Source: Parvibaculum sp. (lineage in GTDB: Bacteria; Pseudomonadota; Alphaproteobacteria; Parvibaculales; Parvibaculaceae). Taken from it: DNA of 64,000 bases. Where the stretch lies: assembly GCA_002694985.1 (NCBI GenBank), contig NZNS01000009.1, forward strand, positions 248,001 through 312,000. Direction: 5' to 3'. This document shows, piece by piece, positions 1-8,267 of the stretch (its first letter is position 1; each line of letters starts with the position of its first letter). The position numbers and the translations under genes are program-made. Below the pieces are notes generated by a model. That model was not told where the DNA came from and searched no databases. It worked only from the letters and a program-made list of their open reading frames with translations.

Positions 1-22
1 CGCTCACTCTTGCCCTTCCACA

Positions 23-46
23 TCAAAAAACCGGGAGTCCCGGTTC
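23..46 (-). terminator. Rho-independent terminator after the DUF1365 gene
   Basis: A 7-bp inverted repeat (AACCGGG at 29-35 pairing with CCCGGTT at 39-45, three-base loop) is preceded on the plus strand by a run of A. Read on the minus strand this is a GC stem followed by a T tract, the usual intrinsic terminator. It lies just downstream of the minus-strand genes that end at 93. Confidence 0.7.
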
Positions 47-92
47 TTGAATGAACCCAGATATTTATACGTAGAAGGAGACTAAAATTGAG

Positions 93-902
93 TTACACAG
101 GCGGAATGGCAGCACCTGAACCGTCCCGTAACGGGACAATTGTAACGGGGCTTGCCGGTGCCGCCGGCCGCGCTGTCAGCCGGATGCCCTTTCGCCACAG
201 CCGGAAGGCCTCGACATGGATGCCCGCCATGACTTTCAGCGTCATCAGCGGGTGACGGAAGAAGGCGCCGAGAAGCACCCGGTCGCTGAAAGGCGCCGCC
301 TTGCCCGCGAAGGAGGCGGTAAGCAGCGCGCCCTCCCCGTCGCTTTCGCGGATCGTCATGACGAACCGGCCGCCCGGCCGCAAGAGCTTGAAGTGATAGC
401 GCCCCCTGACCCCGATAAAGGGCGAGACATAGAACGCCTTGTCGCATTCCTGCGTCACCGTCGCGGCATTACCGTCCGCCACGGGTATGAGATAGCTGTG
501 GCGGTCGCCAAACGTATTGTTCACCTCATAGAGCATCGCTTTGAGCGACCCGTCCACGCCGTGACAGAAATAGAGCGTCAGCGGGTTGAAGGCATAGCCG
601 AGGATGCGCGGAAAGGTGAGCACGAGAATGCGCCCGCCCGTCTCGATCCCGGCGCGCATGAGCTGCGCCTCCACCCATTGCCGGACCGGCCGTCCCGAAC
701 CGTCGCCATGATCGCGGTCGTGAAAGCTGAAAAGCGAAAAGCGGTTATGCGCGAAAAGACGGCTCCTGCGCGAAAGCGCCGGCAATTCGTCGAGATCGAG
801 AAGCGTATAGAAGACGCGATAGGAAAGCTCATGCGTGCGCGGCCGCAACCGCTTGTGAAACACAAGCCCGGAATAGAGCCGCGAGCGCGTTTCTTCCCTC
901 AC
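93..902 (-). CDS. DUF1365 family protein
   Basis: Recognised as a DUF1365 protein from family-typical stretches: an N-terminal YSGLVFHKRLRP segment, a GYAFNPLTLYFC motif in the middle, and AFYVSPF followed by YHF. About 269 residues, normal for the family. I chose the GTG start at 902 because it overlaps the stop of the upstream FAD oxidoreductase (GTGA overlap), which indicates translational coupling; an upstream in-frame ATG at 962 would overlap that gene by 64 bases. In many alphaproteobacteria this pair sits with cyclopropane/furan fatty acid genes under control of the singlet-oxygen sigma factor RpoE/ChrR, and an ECF sigma factor is encoded directly next door. A role in lipid modification is inferred; the biochemical activity of DUF1365 is not visible in the sequence. 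Confidence 0.85.
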   Translation of the reverse strand: MREETRSRLYSGLVFHKRLRPRTHELSYRVFYTLLDLDELPALSRRSRLFAHNRFSLFSFHDRDHGDGSGRPVRQWVEAQLMRAGIETGGRILVLTFPRILGYAFNPLTLYFCHGVDGSLKAMLYEVNNTFGDRHSYLIPVADGNAATVTQECDKAFYVSPFIGVRGRYHFKLLRPGGRFVMTIRESDGEGALLTASFAGKAAPFSDRVLLGAFFRHPLMTLKVMAGIHVEAFRLWRKGIRLTARPAAPASPVTIVPLRDGSGAAIPPV

Positions 903-2275
903 GCTGCCTCCTTCGCCGCCGTGCCGAGGTGAATACGGCCCGACGCGTTCTCCACCGCCCATGGGCGGCGCACACCGCCGAGCTCTTCCGCCACCGCAAG
1001 CCCGGCCTGCAATCCGTCCTCATGGAAACCCGAGCCGAAATAAGCGCCGCAGAACCATGTCCGCCGCTTGCCCTGAAGCTGCCAGAGGCGGCGCTGCGCT
1101 GCAAAGGCGCCCGCGTCGAATACGGGATGGTCATAGTCGATCCGCGTCACCACGCTGCCGGGCGCGGGCTCCTGCGAAGGATTGAGCGTCACGAAGAGTT
1201 GCCGTTCCGTTGGCAGATTTTGCAAACGGTTCATCCAGTAGCTGACGCAAACGGGGCTGCCCGCGCCGCCGCCCATATAGTTCCAGCTCGCCCAGACGCG
1301 CCGCTCCTGCGGCATGAAGCTCTCATCCGAATGCAGCCAGGCGACATTGCGCTGATAGGGCATTGCACCAAGCAGGCGCCGCTCATCGCCATCCGCATCG
1401 CCGAGCATCGCCAGCGCCTCGTCGCTATGCGATCCGATCACGATATGGTCGTAGCGTTCGCTCGCGCCCGTCTCGTCGGTAACGGTCACACCACCTGCAT
1501 CGCGTCGTACATCGGCAATGCCTGCACCGTAGCGGATGCGGCCCTCAAGCGGCGCGGCAAGCTTCTTCACATATTCGCGCGACCCGCCCGCAACCGTGCG
1601 CCAGACAGGGCGGCCCTTGAGCCGCATCAGCCCGTGATTGTCGAAGAAGCGCAGAAAGGCGAGCGCAGGAAACTGCTCCACGCGCTCCACCGGCAAGGAC
1701 CAGATCGCCGCGCACATCGGCAGCAGATGATCGTCGCAAAGGCTCGCCGAATAGCCTTGTTCGCGCAGGAAATCGCCAAGCGGCTTCCGGTCCAGCCCCT
1801 CGACATGCGCAAGCTCCGGCGCCGCGCGGTAAAGCTTCACGATTTCGCTGATCATCCGCCACATCCGGGGGCTGACGATGTTGCGCCGGTCGGCGAAGAT
1901 CCCGTTGAGCCCCGAGCCTGAATATTCGAAACGCCGCTTGCCCCCCGTTTCCAGCGAGGCGGCAAACGACATGTTGCTTTCCTGCGTTTCCACGCCGAGA
2001 TAGCGAAACATCGCGGTCAGGTTCGGATAGTTCGCCTCATTATAGACGATGAAACCCGTATCGACCGGCACGTCGCCCTCCGGGCAGGGCGCAACCACCG
2101 TGTTGGAATGCCCGCCCGGCCGCTCGTTTTTCTCATAGACCGTCACATCGTGACGCGCCGCGAGAAGCCACGCGGCGGCAAGACCTGAAATGCCGGTTCC
2201 GGCAACGGCGATCCTGAGGCGCGGACCCGGCCCCCGCTCGGGGGAAGGGGCAGTACAGTCGTCGAAGGGAGCCAT
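899..2275 (-). CDS. FAD-dependent amine oxidase-like oxidoreductase
   Basis: The protein starts with a dinucleotide-binding motif (AGTGISGLAAAWLLA) followed by the acidic end of the second strand (VTVYEKNERPGGHSNTV), typical of flavin amine oxidases and protoporphyrinogen oxidase-like enzymes; the C-terminal WFCGAYFGSGFHEDGL segment closes the FAD site. About 458 residues. The start at 2275 is preferred over 2332 because an ECF-type promoter lies at 2333-2362, so a transcript from it would begin near 2326, and AGAGG stands just before the 2275 ATG. It is coupled to the downstream DUF1365 gene. In Rhodobacter the equivalent gene is part of the singlet-oxygen response and unusual fatty acid synthesis; by analogy this may act on membrane lipids. 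The substrate is not known. Confidence 0.85.
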   Translation of the reverse strand: MAPFDDCTAPSPERGPGPRLRIAVAGTGISGLAAAWLLAARHDVTVYEKNERPGGHSNTVVAPCPEGDVPVDTGFIVYNEANYPNLTAMFRYLGVETQESNMSFAASLETGGKRRFEYSGSGLNGIFADRRNIVSPRMWRMISEIVKLYRAAPELAHVEGLDRKPLGDFLREQGYSASLCDDHLLPMCAAIWSLPVERVEQFPALAFLRFFDNHGLMRLKGRPVWRTVAGGSREYVKKLAAPLEGRIRYGAGIADVRRDAGGVTVTDETGASERYDHIVIGSHSDEALAMLGDADGDERRLLGAMPYQRNVAWLHSDESFMPQERRVWASWNYMGGGAGSPVCVSYWMNRLQNLPTERQLFVTLNPSQEPAPGSVVTRIDYDHPVFDAGAFAAQRRLWQLQGKRRTWFCGAYFGSGFHEDGLQAGLAVAEELGGVRRPWAVENASGRIHLGTAAKEAA

Positions 2276-2332
2276 GAAAAGCCTCTGAAAAACCCCGCCG
2301 GGGCCATGAAGAAAATAGTCGCAAGATCGCAT

Positions 2333-2362
2333 TGCTTACGCGGCGCCCGGCGCGGCGGATCA
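2333..2362 (-). promoter_or_regulatory. Predicted ECF11 (RpoE/ChrR-type) promoter for the FAD oxidoreductase operon
   Basis: On the minus strand TGATCC (2362-2357) is followed after 18 bases by TAAGCA (2338-2333). TGATCC is the -35 element known for ECF11 sigma factors of Rhodobacter and Caulobacter. An opposing element with the same -35 hexamer and identical 18-base spacing precedes the sigma factor gene, so the two are probably co-regulated. Confidence 0.6.
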
Positions 2363-2435
2363 CCCGCCTTGGCAGCGCCTCGCTTTCGTTCGCTCCCGAT
2401 TTTCCCTAGACTCGAAAACAGGCCTCATCTGCGAG

Positions 2436-2465
2436 TGATCCGCACCGGGGCGCTTTCCGTATCGA
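2436..2465 (+). promoter_or_regulatory. Predicted ECF11 autoregulatory promoter of the sigma factor gene
   Basis: TGATCC at 2436-2441, an 18-base spacer, then TATCGA at 2460-2465. The -35 matches the ECF11 signature; the -10 is weaker than the TAAG type seen on the opposite strand. A transcript would begin near 2472, which excludes the upstream ATG at 2470 and favours the start at 2554. Confidence 0.5.
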
Positions 2466-2553
2466 CTGCATGTTGAAGGAACGCGCATCGGCGATCGGAC
2501 CGGCCCGCACCGGCCGCCACATCTGGCGGCCGCATTTGAGAAAGCTGGCCCTG

Positions 2554-3138
2554 ATGGATCGGGACGATGCGCCGGGAGAAACGGCCGCGGATATTGCGGA
2601 TGAAATGGCGGCTTGCATTGCCGCCATCGCCGGCAATGCCGACCGCACGGCCTTTGCCCGCCTCTTCGGCCATTATGCGCCGCGCCTCAAATCCTATCTG
2701 CGGCGCATGAATGTCGAGGAGCGCCTTGCCGAAGATCTCGCCCAGGAGGCGATGCTCACCGTCTGGCGCAAGGCCGCCCAGTTCGATCCCGCCCGCGCAT
2801 CCGCCGGTACGTGGATATTCACCATCGCGCGTAACCGCTTCATCGATACGGTGCGCCGCGAGAAACGGCCCGGCTTCGATCCGACGGACCCGATGCTGCA
2901 ACCCGAAGAGGCCCGCCCCGCCGACGAGGAAATGGCAGGCGCGGAAATCGGCGAACGTGTGCGTCTGGCCATGAAAGACCTGCCCCCCGATCAGGCGGAA
3001 GCGGTCGAGCTTTCCTTTCTGGAGGGTCTGGCACATTCCGCCATTGCCGAACGGCTCGATATTCCGCTCGGCACCGTAAAATCGAGATTGAGACTTGCTT
3101 TCGCCCGTCTGCGTACGGCGCTGGAGGATTTGAAATGA
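2554..3138 (+). CDS. rpoE: ECF sigma factor, ECF11/RpoE type
   Basis: An extracytoplasmic-function sigma factor of about 194 residues. Region 2 is seen in ERLAEDLAQEAMLTVWRKA with the following TWIFTIARNRFIDTVRR, and region 4 in LSFLEGLAHSAIAERLDIP followed by GTVKSRLRLAFARLR, the helix-turn-helix that reads the -35. It overlaps the downstream cupin anti-sigma gene by four bases, the classic sigma/anti-sigma arrangement. In the ECF11 group the factor is released from ChrR by singlet oxygen or organic peroxides and drives its own operon plus membrane and redox repair genes. The two TGATCC promoters next to it fit that model. I chose the 2554 start because the predicted transcript begins after the ATG at 2470; 2602 is another possibility. 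Confidence 0.88.
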   Translation: MDRDDAPGETAADIADEMAACIAAIAGNADRTAFARLFGHYAPRLKSYLRRMNVEERLAEDLAQEAMLTVWRKAAQFDPARASAGTWIFTIARNRFIDTVRREKRPGFDPTDPMLQPEEARPADEEMAGAEIGERVRLAMKDLPPDQAEAVELSFLEGLAHSAIAERLDIPLGTVKSRLRLAFARLRTALEDLK

Positions 3139-3818
3139 CGGCGCCCGCCATGCGCAATACCGTGACCCATCGCCTCGGCGATGAATGGACAATGGCCTAT
3201 GCTGCGGGCAGCCTCAGCGAAGGCCAGTCCCTCATCGTCGCCTCCCATCTGAGCTATCTGGAAGACGCAGGCAAACGCCTCGCCGCGGCTGAGGCCGCGG
3301 GCGGAGCCATGGTCGAGAACCTCACACCCGGCACCATGTCGCCGGACGCGCTCGCAAGGACGCTCGCCCTGCTGGACGAGCCCGAACCCGCACCCATGCG
3401 CGCGCTGCATCCCGTTCCCGCCACATCCGGCGATCCCCTGCCGCCGCCGCTGCGTGCATGGCTCGGCAAAAGCGTCGACGAATTGCCCTGGCGGCTGCTC
3501 GGTCCCGGCATGAGACGGGTCAATCTCTGGCGCGGCGGCCCGAACGACCAGCGTCTCTGGATGTTGCGCGCGAAACCCGGCATCGATATTCCGATGCACG
3601 GCCATAGCGGCACCGAACTTGTGCTGGTGCTGAAGGGCAGCCTTGAAGACCCGCACGGCGTTTTCCGCGCGGGCGACATCGAGGAATGTACGAGCGAGAT
3701 CGTTCACGCTCTGCGGACGGGCAAGGACGAGGAATGTATCTGCCTCGCCCTCACCGAAGGTCCGACCCGCTTCAAGGGCTGGATCGCAAAACTGCTCCAG
3801 CCCTTTATCGGCCTGTGA
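3135..3818 (+). CDS. chrR: ChrR-like cupin anti-sigma factor with altered zinc motif
   Basis: A protein of 227 residues in the place and with the layout of ChrR: an N-terminal anti-sigma region (THRLGDEW followed by AYAAGSLSEGQSLIVASHLSY) and a C-terminal cupin with metal ligands in PMHGHSGTELVLVLKG and the later EIVHALRT. It is translationally coupled to the sigma factor gene. ChrR normally holds the sigma factor through a zinc site made of His and an H-x3-C-x2-C motif. Here the corresponding residues read HLSYLEDAG, so both cysteines are replaced (Leu and Ala). The cupin ligands appear intact. The protein therefore probably still senses through the cupin, but its zinc-dependent sigma binding must be changed or zinc-free. 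Confidence 0.85.
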   Translation: MTAPAMRNTVTHRLGDEWTMAYAAGSLSEGQSLIVASHLSYLEDAGKRLAAAEAAGGAMVENLTPGTMSPDALARTLALLDEPEPAPMRALHPVPATSGDPLPPPLRAWLGKSVDELPWRLLGPGMRRVNLWRGGPNDQRLWMLRAKPGIDIPMHGHSGTELVLVLKGSLEDPHGVFRAGDIEECTSEIVHALRTGKDEECICLALTEGPTRFKGWIAKLLQPFIGL

Positions 3819-3821
3819 TCG

Positions 3822-5921
3822 TCAGAACCGCGCTGTCACCACGAAGCGCACATTGCGCCCCGGCTGCAACACGTCGTTCTTCTTGAAGGAAACGTGGTTA
3901 CGGATGTCGTGGTCGAGCAGGTTCTCGCCGACAAGCGCCAGCTCGATCTTCTGTCCGCCCGCAATACGCTCCGGTAGCATATAACGGATTTCACCGTTGA
4001 GATCGGTATAGCTTCCCGTCTCCGTTTCACCCGTCGAGAGACGATCCTGCTTGAAGGCATGCAGGAAACCGAGACGGCCGGAAAGCTGTTCGCCCGCATA
4101 GAAGACGCCCGCGCCCGCACGCACCGGCGGAATGCGCGGCACGTTGCCGCCCGCGTCGAGTTCCGCGCGCACCATGTCGAATTGCCCGGTGACGCCCGCC
4201 CGCGCGGTGCCCCAGCGCATCAGCGTCACGCTTCCTTTGGTCTCGAAGCCCCGGAACGTCGCATCGGCCTGCGTGAAGCGCACCTGATCGAGTTCCGTGC
4301 CCGCGCCGTGCGGCGTGCAGGTGTCGTAGCTGTCGTCGCAGACCTCGCCCGTCAGCCGCTTGTAGATGAAGTCGCTGAACGAGGTGTGGAAGATCGCCGC
4401 CTCGAAGGAATAGTCGTCTCCTTCGCGGCGCGCATTGAGTTCGAAGCTCAGCGCTTTTTCCTTGTCGAGCGTCGGATCGCCGATCTCGAAAGTCTCGGTC
4501 GCCTCATGCGGCCCCTTGGAGAAAAGTTCGAGCGCGTCGGGTGCCCGCTCCACATGCTGCGCGGTCAAGCCGAACACCCAGCTTCCGGCCGGCGAGAAGA
4601 CAAGCCCCGCCGAGATGCTGCCGGGCGTGAAGCTGCGCGACACCGCATAATCCGTCGGCAAGAGCGGCACACTGGTGTCGAGCGCACGGCCGGAAACATC
4701 CACCTGCTCCACACGGCCCGCCATCTGAAGTTTCAGCGTCTCGCCGACAAGCGGCATCTCCTCGAACAGGAAGACGGCCGCCGATTCCGTCTCGCTCGGC
4801 GCAAGCAGTTCCCCGCCTTCGCCCGTCGCCGAGATATCGCGCTTGTGAAGCTGCACACCGAAAGCCCCCGTGAAGGGCCCCACCTTGCGATGCAGAATTT
4901 CCGCGCGCGCTTCCCATTCCTCATTGTCGAAGCGCGAGCCTGTGATCCCCGTCGCATCGACCTCGCCATGCGTATAGTCGCTGTAGCCACCCGCAAGGTT
5001 CAGCCCCGAGATGAAGCCGCTCGTGAAATCGAGTTCGCTGCCGAGCTGCACTTTCGTCTGGTGCATGTCGATATGAACCGGGTTCAGCGGATCGCCGGGC
5101 GCGGGAATGCCGTATTGGCTGTCGTAATAGCTGACCGAGCCGCCCGCATAGCCGTCAAAATCGCCATTACCGAGAATGACGGATGCACCGCCCGCGACAC
5201 CGGAGGTTTCCGTCCATGTTTCGCTTTGGCGGTTGGTCGCGCCGGGAATGCGGTAATTGTCCGTATCGCGCGCGAAGCCATCCGCATGAAAGACGACATT
5301 GCCGGCCGCCACGTCCATCTTGCCATGCCCCTGCACACCGTCGCTGACGGTATCGTAGCTTGCGCCCGCTTCGGCGCTGAAGCCGCCGGCCGGAATGGCC
5401 TTGGGAATGCGATTATTGATGACATTGACGACGCCGCCGATCGCCTCGCTGCCGAAGCGCAGCGTTGCCGGTCCGCGCACCACTTCAACGCGCTCGGCCG
5501 CCAGCGGGTCGATGGGCACGCCATGATCCTCGCTCACCGCCGACACATCCCCGGCCCCGATGCCGTTTTCCTGCATCCGTACGCGCGTATTGTCGAGCCC
5601 GCGAATGACGGGACGGCTCGCGCCCGCCGCAAAGGAACTTTGCGTCACACCCGGCAGATCGCCGAGCAGATCGCCAAGCGTCGTGGCCGATGAGGTGAGA
5701 ATATCGTCCCGGGTAACGATATCGACCGGCGCCGCAATCTCGTCGAGAGGAGAGGCAAGGGGCGAGGCCGTCACCACCAGGGGTTTCAGCGGCACTGCCG
5801 TTTCCGTCTCCTCCGCCTGCACCTCGTTTGCCTCCTGTGCGACAGCAGGCAGGGCGGCGGCAAGCGCCACGAGAGAAGCCGCCGATAGAAGCGCGGCGCG
5901 AAGATTGACCCGGTTTTGCAT
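3822..5921 (-). CDS. TonB-dependent outer-membrane receptor, ZnuD-like
   Basis: A 699-residue TonB-dependent receptor. It opens with a signal peptide (LLSAASLVALAAALPAVAQ), then a TonB-box-like stretch (PLVVTASP), a plug domain with ATTLGDLLGDLPGV, RPVIRGLDNTRVRM and ERVEVVRGPATLRFGS, and a 22-strand type barrel ending in the C-terminal VVTARF with terminal Phe. The SEDHGVPIDPLAAERVEVVRGP plug sequence resembles the zinc/heme receptor ZnuD. A palindromic Zur-like box immediately upstream (5940-5956) supports zinc-regulated expression. Function: uptake of zinc or a zinc/heme chelate across the outer membrane, powered by TonB-ExbBD. The gene faces the sigma/anti-sigma operon, ending three bases after it, and is probably monocistronic. 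Confidence 0.9.
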   Translation of the reverse strand: MQNRVNLRAALLSAASLVALAAALPAVAQEANEVQAEETETAVPLKPLVVTASPLASPLDEIAAPVDIVTRDDILTSSATTLGDLLGDLPGVTQSSFAAGASRPVIRGLDNTRVRMQENGIGAGDVSAVSEDHGVPIDPLAAERVEVVRGPATLRFGSEAIGGVVNVINNRIPKAIPAGGFSAEAGASYDTVSDGVQGHGKMDVAAGNVVFHADGFARDTDNYRIPGATNRQSETWTETSGVAGGASVILGNGDFDGYAGGSVSYYDSQYGIPAPGDPLNPVHIDMHQTKVQLGSELDFTSGFISGLNLAGGYSDYTHGEVDATGITGSRFDNEEWEARAEILHRKVGPFTGAFGVQLHKRDISATGEGGELLAPSETESAAVFLFEEMPLVGETLKLQMAGRVEQVDVSGRALDTSVPLLPTDYAVSRSFTPGSISAGLVFSPAGSWVFGLTAQHVERAPDALELFSKGPHEATETFEIGDPTLDKEKALSFELNARREGDDYSFEAAIFHTSFSDFIYKRLTGEVCDDSYDTCTPHGAGTELDQVRFTQADATFRGFETKGSVTLMRWGTARAGVTGQFDMVRAELDAGGNVPRIPPVRAGAGVFYAGEQLSGRLGFLHAFKQDRLSTGETETGSYTDLNGEIRYMLPERIAGGQKIELALVGENLLDHDIRNHVSFKKNDVLQPGRNVRFVVTARF

Positions 5922-5939
5922 GATTGCCCCTGATTATGC

Positions 5940-5956
5940 ATGTTACGTTATAACAT
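5940..5956 (-). promoter_or_regulatory. Zur-like operator upstream of the TonB receptor
   Basis: The sequence ATGTTACGTTATAACAT has perfect 6-bp outer arms (ATGTTA/TAACAT). It closely resembles Zur boxes of alpha- and gammaproteobacteria (GTTATANNATAAC type) and lies 19 bases upstream of the receptor start at 5921. It implies repression when zinc is sufficient. Confidence 0.6.
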
Positions 5957-6103
5957 CGCCAACTCATGGCAGAGCATGCCCCTCCGGTCAAGTCCCGCCG
6001 GCAAAAGGGCCGCGTGGGAGAGGGCCTGCGGCGGCAGAGCCTCTTTCCGCCGGAAGGGGGGAGGTCTAGGCTTTGCCGGTCCCCGCTTTGGAGGCCATGA
6101 GCA

Positions 6104-6919
6104 ATGCCGAAAACACGGAAAACGAAACCTGCGGAAGAGCCGCCCGAACTGCCGCCGGAGCTTTCGCACAAGGAATACAAGGACGAGCTCTACCGCCTTC
6201 AGGTCGAACTCGTGAAACTCCAGCGCGACATCATTGCGAAAGACCGCAAGGTACTCGTCATCCTCGAAGGCCGCGATGCGGCGGGCAAGGATGGCGTCGT
6301 GAAGCGCATCGTCCAGCACCTCTCACCTCGCGAGACGCGCGTCGTCGCCCTTGGCAAGCCCTCGGACAGACAGCAGAGCGAATGGTATTTCCAGCGCTAT
6401 ACGGAGCACCTTCCCGCCGCGCAGGAGCTCGTTCTCTTCAACCGCTCCTGGTACAATCGCGCGGGCGTCGAGCGCGTCATGGGCTTCTGCGACAACAGGC
6501 AATATGAACGCTTCATGATGTCCGTGCCGCAATTCGAGGACATGATCGTCGGCTCCGGCATCATGCTGATGAAATATTATCTCGACATCTCGAAACCCGA
6601 GCAGAAGAAGCGCCTCGACGACCGCCGCAAGGATCCGCTCAAGCAGTGGAAGATTTCGCCGATCGACGAGGTCGCCATCGAACACTGGAAGGATTACAGC
6701 AAGGCCCGCGACGCCATGCTTGGCCGCACCCATATCGAGGCCGCCCCCTGGTCGGTCGTCCGCGCCGACAGCAAGCGCCACGCGCGGCTCAACATCATTC
6801 GCGATCTGCTCTGCCGCATCGGCTATCGCGGCAAGCCGAAAGATGGCATTCATCCAGATCATCGCATCCTGATGCGTTTCGAGCCTGCGCTTCTCCAGGC
6901 AGGCGTCCTCGCAAAGTAG
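6104..6919 (+). CDS. ppk2: Polyphosphate kinase 2 family protein
   Basis: A 271-residue PPK2. The P-loop is VLVILEGRDAAGKDGVVKRI (around residues 50-68), the lid region includes RETRVVALGKPSDRQ, and further family blocks are QRYTEHLPAAQELVLFNRSWYNRAGVERVMGFC and the C-terminal PWSVVRADSKRHARLN. The enzyme transfers phosphate between polyphosphate and nucleotides in the cytoplasm; PPK2 enzymes differ in preferring nucleoside mono- or diphosphates, and the subclass cannot be read safely here. It is followed after only four bases by the DUF4010 membrane protein gene, so the two are probably co-transcribed. Confidence 0.93.
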   Translation: MPKTRKTKPAEEPPELPPELSHKEYKDELYRLQVELVKLQRDIIAKDRKVLVILEGRDAAGKDGVVKRIVQHLSPRETRVVALGKPSDRQQSEWYFQRYTEHLPAAQELVLFNRSWYNRAGVERVMGFCDNRQYERFMMSVPQFEDMIVGSGIMLMKYYLDISKPEQKKRLDDRRKDPLKQWKISPIDEVAIEHWKDYSKARDAMLGRTHIEAAPWSVVRADSKRHARLNIIRDLLCRIGYRGKPKDGIHPDHRILMRFEPALLQAGVLAK

Positions 6920-6923
6920 ATAC

Positions 6924-8267
6924 ATGGAAGAACAAACGGCGCTTCCCTTTCTCTCCGGCCTGCCGGACACGCTCCTCTCACCGGAGCGTCTGGCTGTGCT
7001 GCTGGGCCTGAGCTTTTTTCTCGGCCTCGCCTTCGAGGAATATTTCGGACAGCGGCGGCTGAAGGCGCCGGGCGGGGTGCGCACCTTTCCGCTGCTCGCG
7101 CTGGCGGGCGGCCTCCTCTATACGCTCATGCCGGACACGCCCCTGCTCTTTCTCGGCGGCCTTTTCGTGCTCGGCCTCTGGCTTGCGGTCTGGTACTGGC
7201 AGCGTCTTGAAATCCAGCGCGCCGATCCCCGCCTCGAGCATGGGCCGGGCATTCGTCTCGATGGCGGCATCATGGCGCTGGTCGGCAACCTTCTCGCCTA
7301 TCTTCTCGGCCCGGTCACGCTGACGCAGCCGCTCTGGGTGCCCGTCGCCATTGCCGTCACCGCCGTCCTTCTCACCGGCGCGCGCGAGCGGCTTCACAAT
7401 TTTGCCGAGACGGTCGGCGGTACGGAACTCGCGACGCTGGCGAAGTTCCTCATCATCATCGGCATCGTCCTGCCCCTCGTGCCCGACGAGCCGGTGACGA
7501 AGCTCACCACCATCACGCCCTATCAGGTCTGGCTCGCCGTCGTCGTCGTCAGCACGCTCTCTTATGCAAGCTATCTCGTGCAGCGTTTCGTCGCGCCGCG
7601 CCACGGCCTTCTCTATTCGGCGGCATTTGGCGGGCTCTATTCCTCGACGGCTACCACCGTCGTCCTCTCGCGCCGGGCACGCACATCGGGAAGCGCACCC
7701 ATGCTCCATGCTGCACTGGTGCTCTCGACCGGCGTCATGTTCCTGCGCATCCTGACCGTCGTCGCGATCTTCAATCTCGCGCTCGCGAAGGTGCTGGCGC
7801 CCTCACTGCTTTCGCTATTCACTACGGGCATTCTCATCGCCGCCCTTCTCTACTGGCGCGGCGGCGCCGCCACCTCCGCGAACACGGAAGAAGTGCTGCC
7901 GCCCTCGAACCCGCTTGAAATCCAGACTGCGCTCGTTTTCGCCGTTCTCTTCATCGCGCTTTCGGTTGGCGTCGGCTGGGCCCGCACGGAGTTCGGCGCG
8001 GAAAGCCTTTTCGTCCTTGCCGCTTTCGCAGGCTTCACCGATGTCGATCCGCTGGTGCTGTCCGTCGCACAGGAGGCACAAGGCACATCGCCGCTCGCCG
8101 CCAGCGCCGCAGCAATTCTGATTGCGGCCGCCTCCAACAATGTGCTGAAAGGCGTCTACACGCTCTCCTTCGCCGGGCGCGCGGCCGGCATTGTTCCCGC
8201 TCTCGCGCTTCTCTTTCTCGCCCTTGTCGGCATCGCCGCCGCCTTCATCACGCTCAGCCTCGCATGA
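6924..8267 (+). CDS. MgtC/SapB and DUF4010 membrane protein
   Basis: A 447-residue, strongly hydrophobic protein with about twelve membrane segments. The N-terminal part (LLGLSFFLGLAFEEYFGQRR, then GGVRTFPLLALAGGLLY) is the MgtC/SapB-type domain, and the C-terminal half, with LYSSTATTVVLSRRAR and FAGFTDVDPLVLSVAQ, is DUF4010. Such proteins sit in the inner membrane; MgtC domains are linked to low-magnesium adaptation in other bacteria, but the function of the DUF4010 fusion is unknown. It begins four bases after ppk2 and overlaps the rlmJ start by four bases, so the three genes form a tight operon. Confidence 0.85.
   Translation: MEEQTALPFLSGLPDTLLSPERLAVLLGLSFFLGLAFEEYFGQRRLKAPGGVRTFPLLALAGGLLYTLMPDTPLLFLGGLFVLGLWLAVWYWQRLEIQRADPRLEHGPGIRLDGGIMALVGNLLAYLLGPVTLTQPLWVPVAIAVTAVLLTGARERLHNFAETVGGTELATLAKFLIIIGIVLPLVPDEPVTKLTTITPYQVWLAVVVVSTLSYASYLVQRFVAPRHGLLYSAAFGGLYSSTATTVVLSRRARTSGSAPMLHAALVLSTGVMFLRILTVVAIFNLALAKVLAPSLLSLFTTGILIAALLYWRGGAATSANTEEVLPPSNPLEIQTALVFAVLFIALSVGVGWARTEFGAESLFVLAAFAGFTDVDPLVLSVAQEAQGTSPLAASAAAILIAAASNNVLKGVYTLSFAGRAAGIVPALALLFLALVGIAAAFITLSLA

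Noticed and set aside
4059-5693. A long plus-strand open frame of 544 codons opposite the TonB receptor
   Set aside because: High-GC shadow of a real gene; the protein is Arg/Ala/His-rich without motifs, and the opposite strand has full family signatures.
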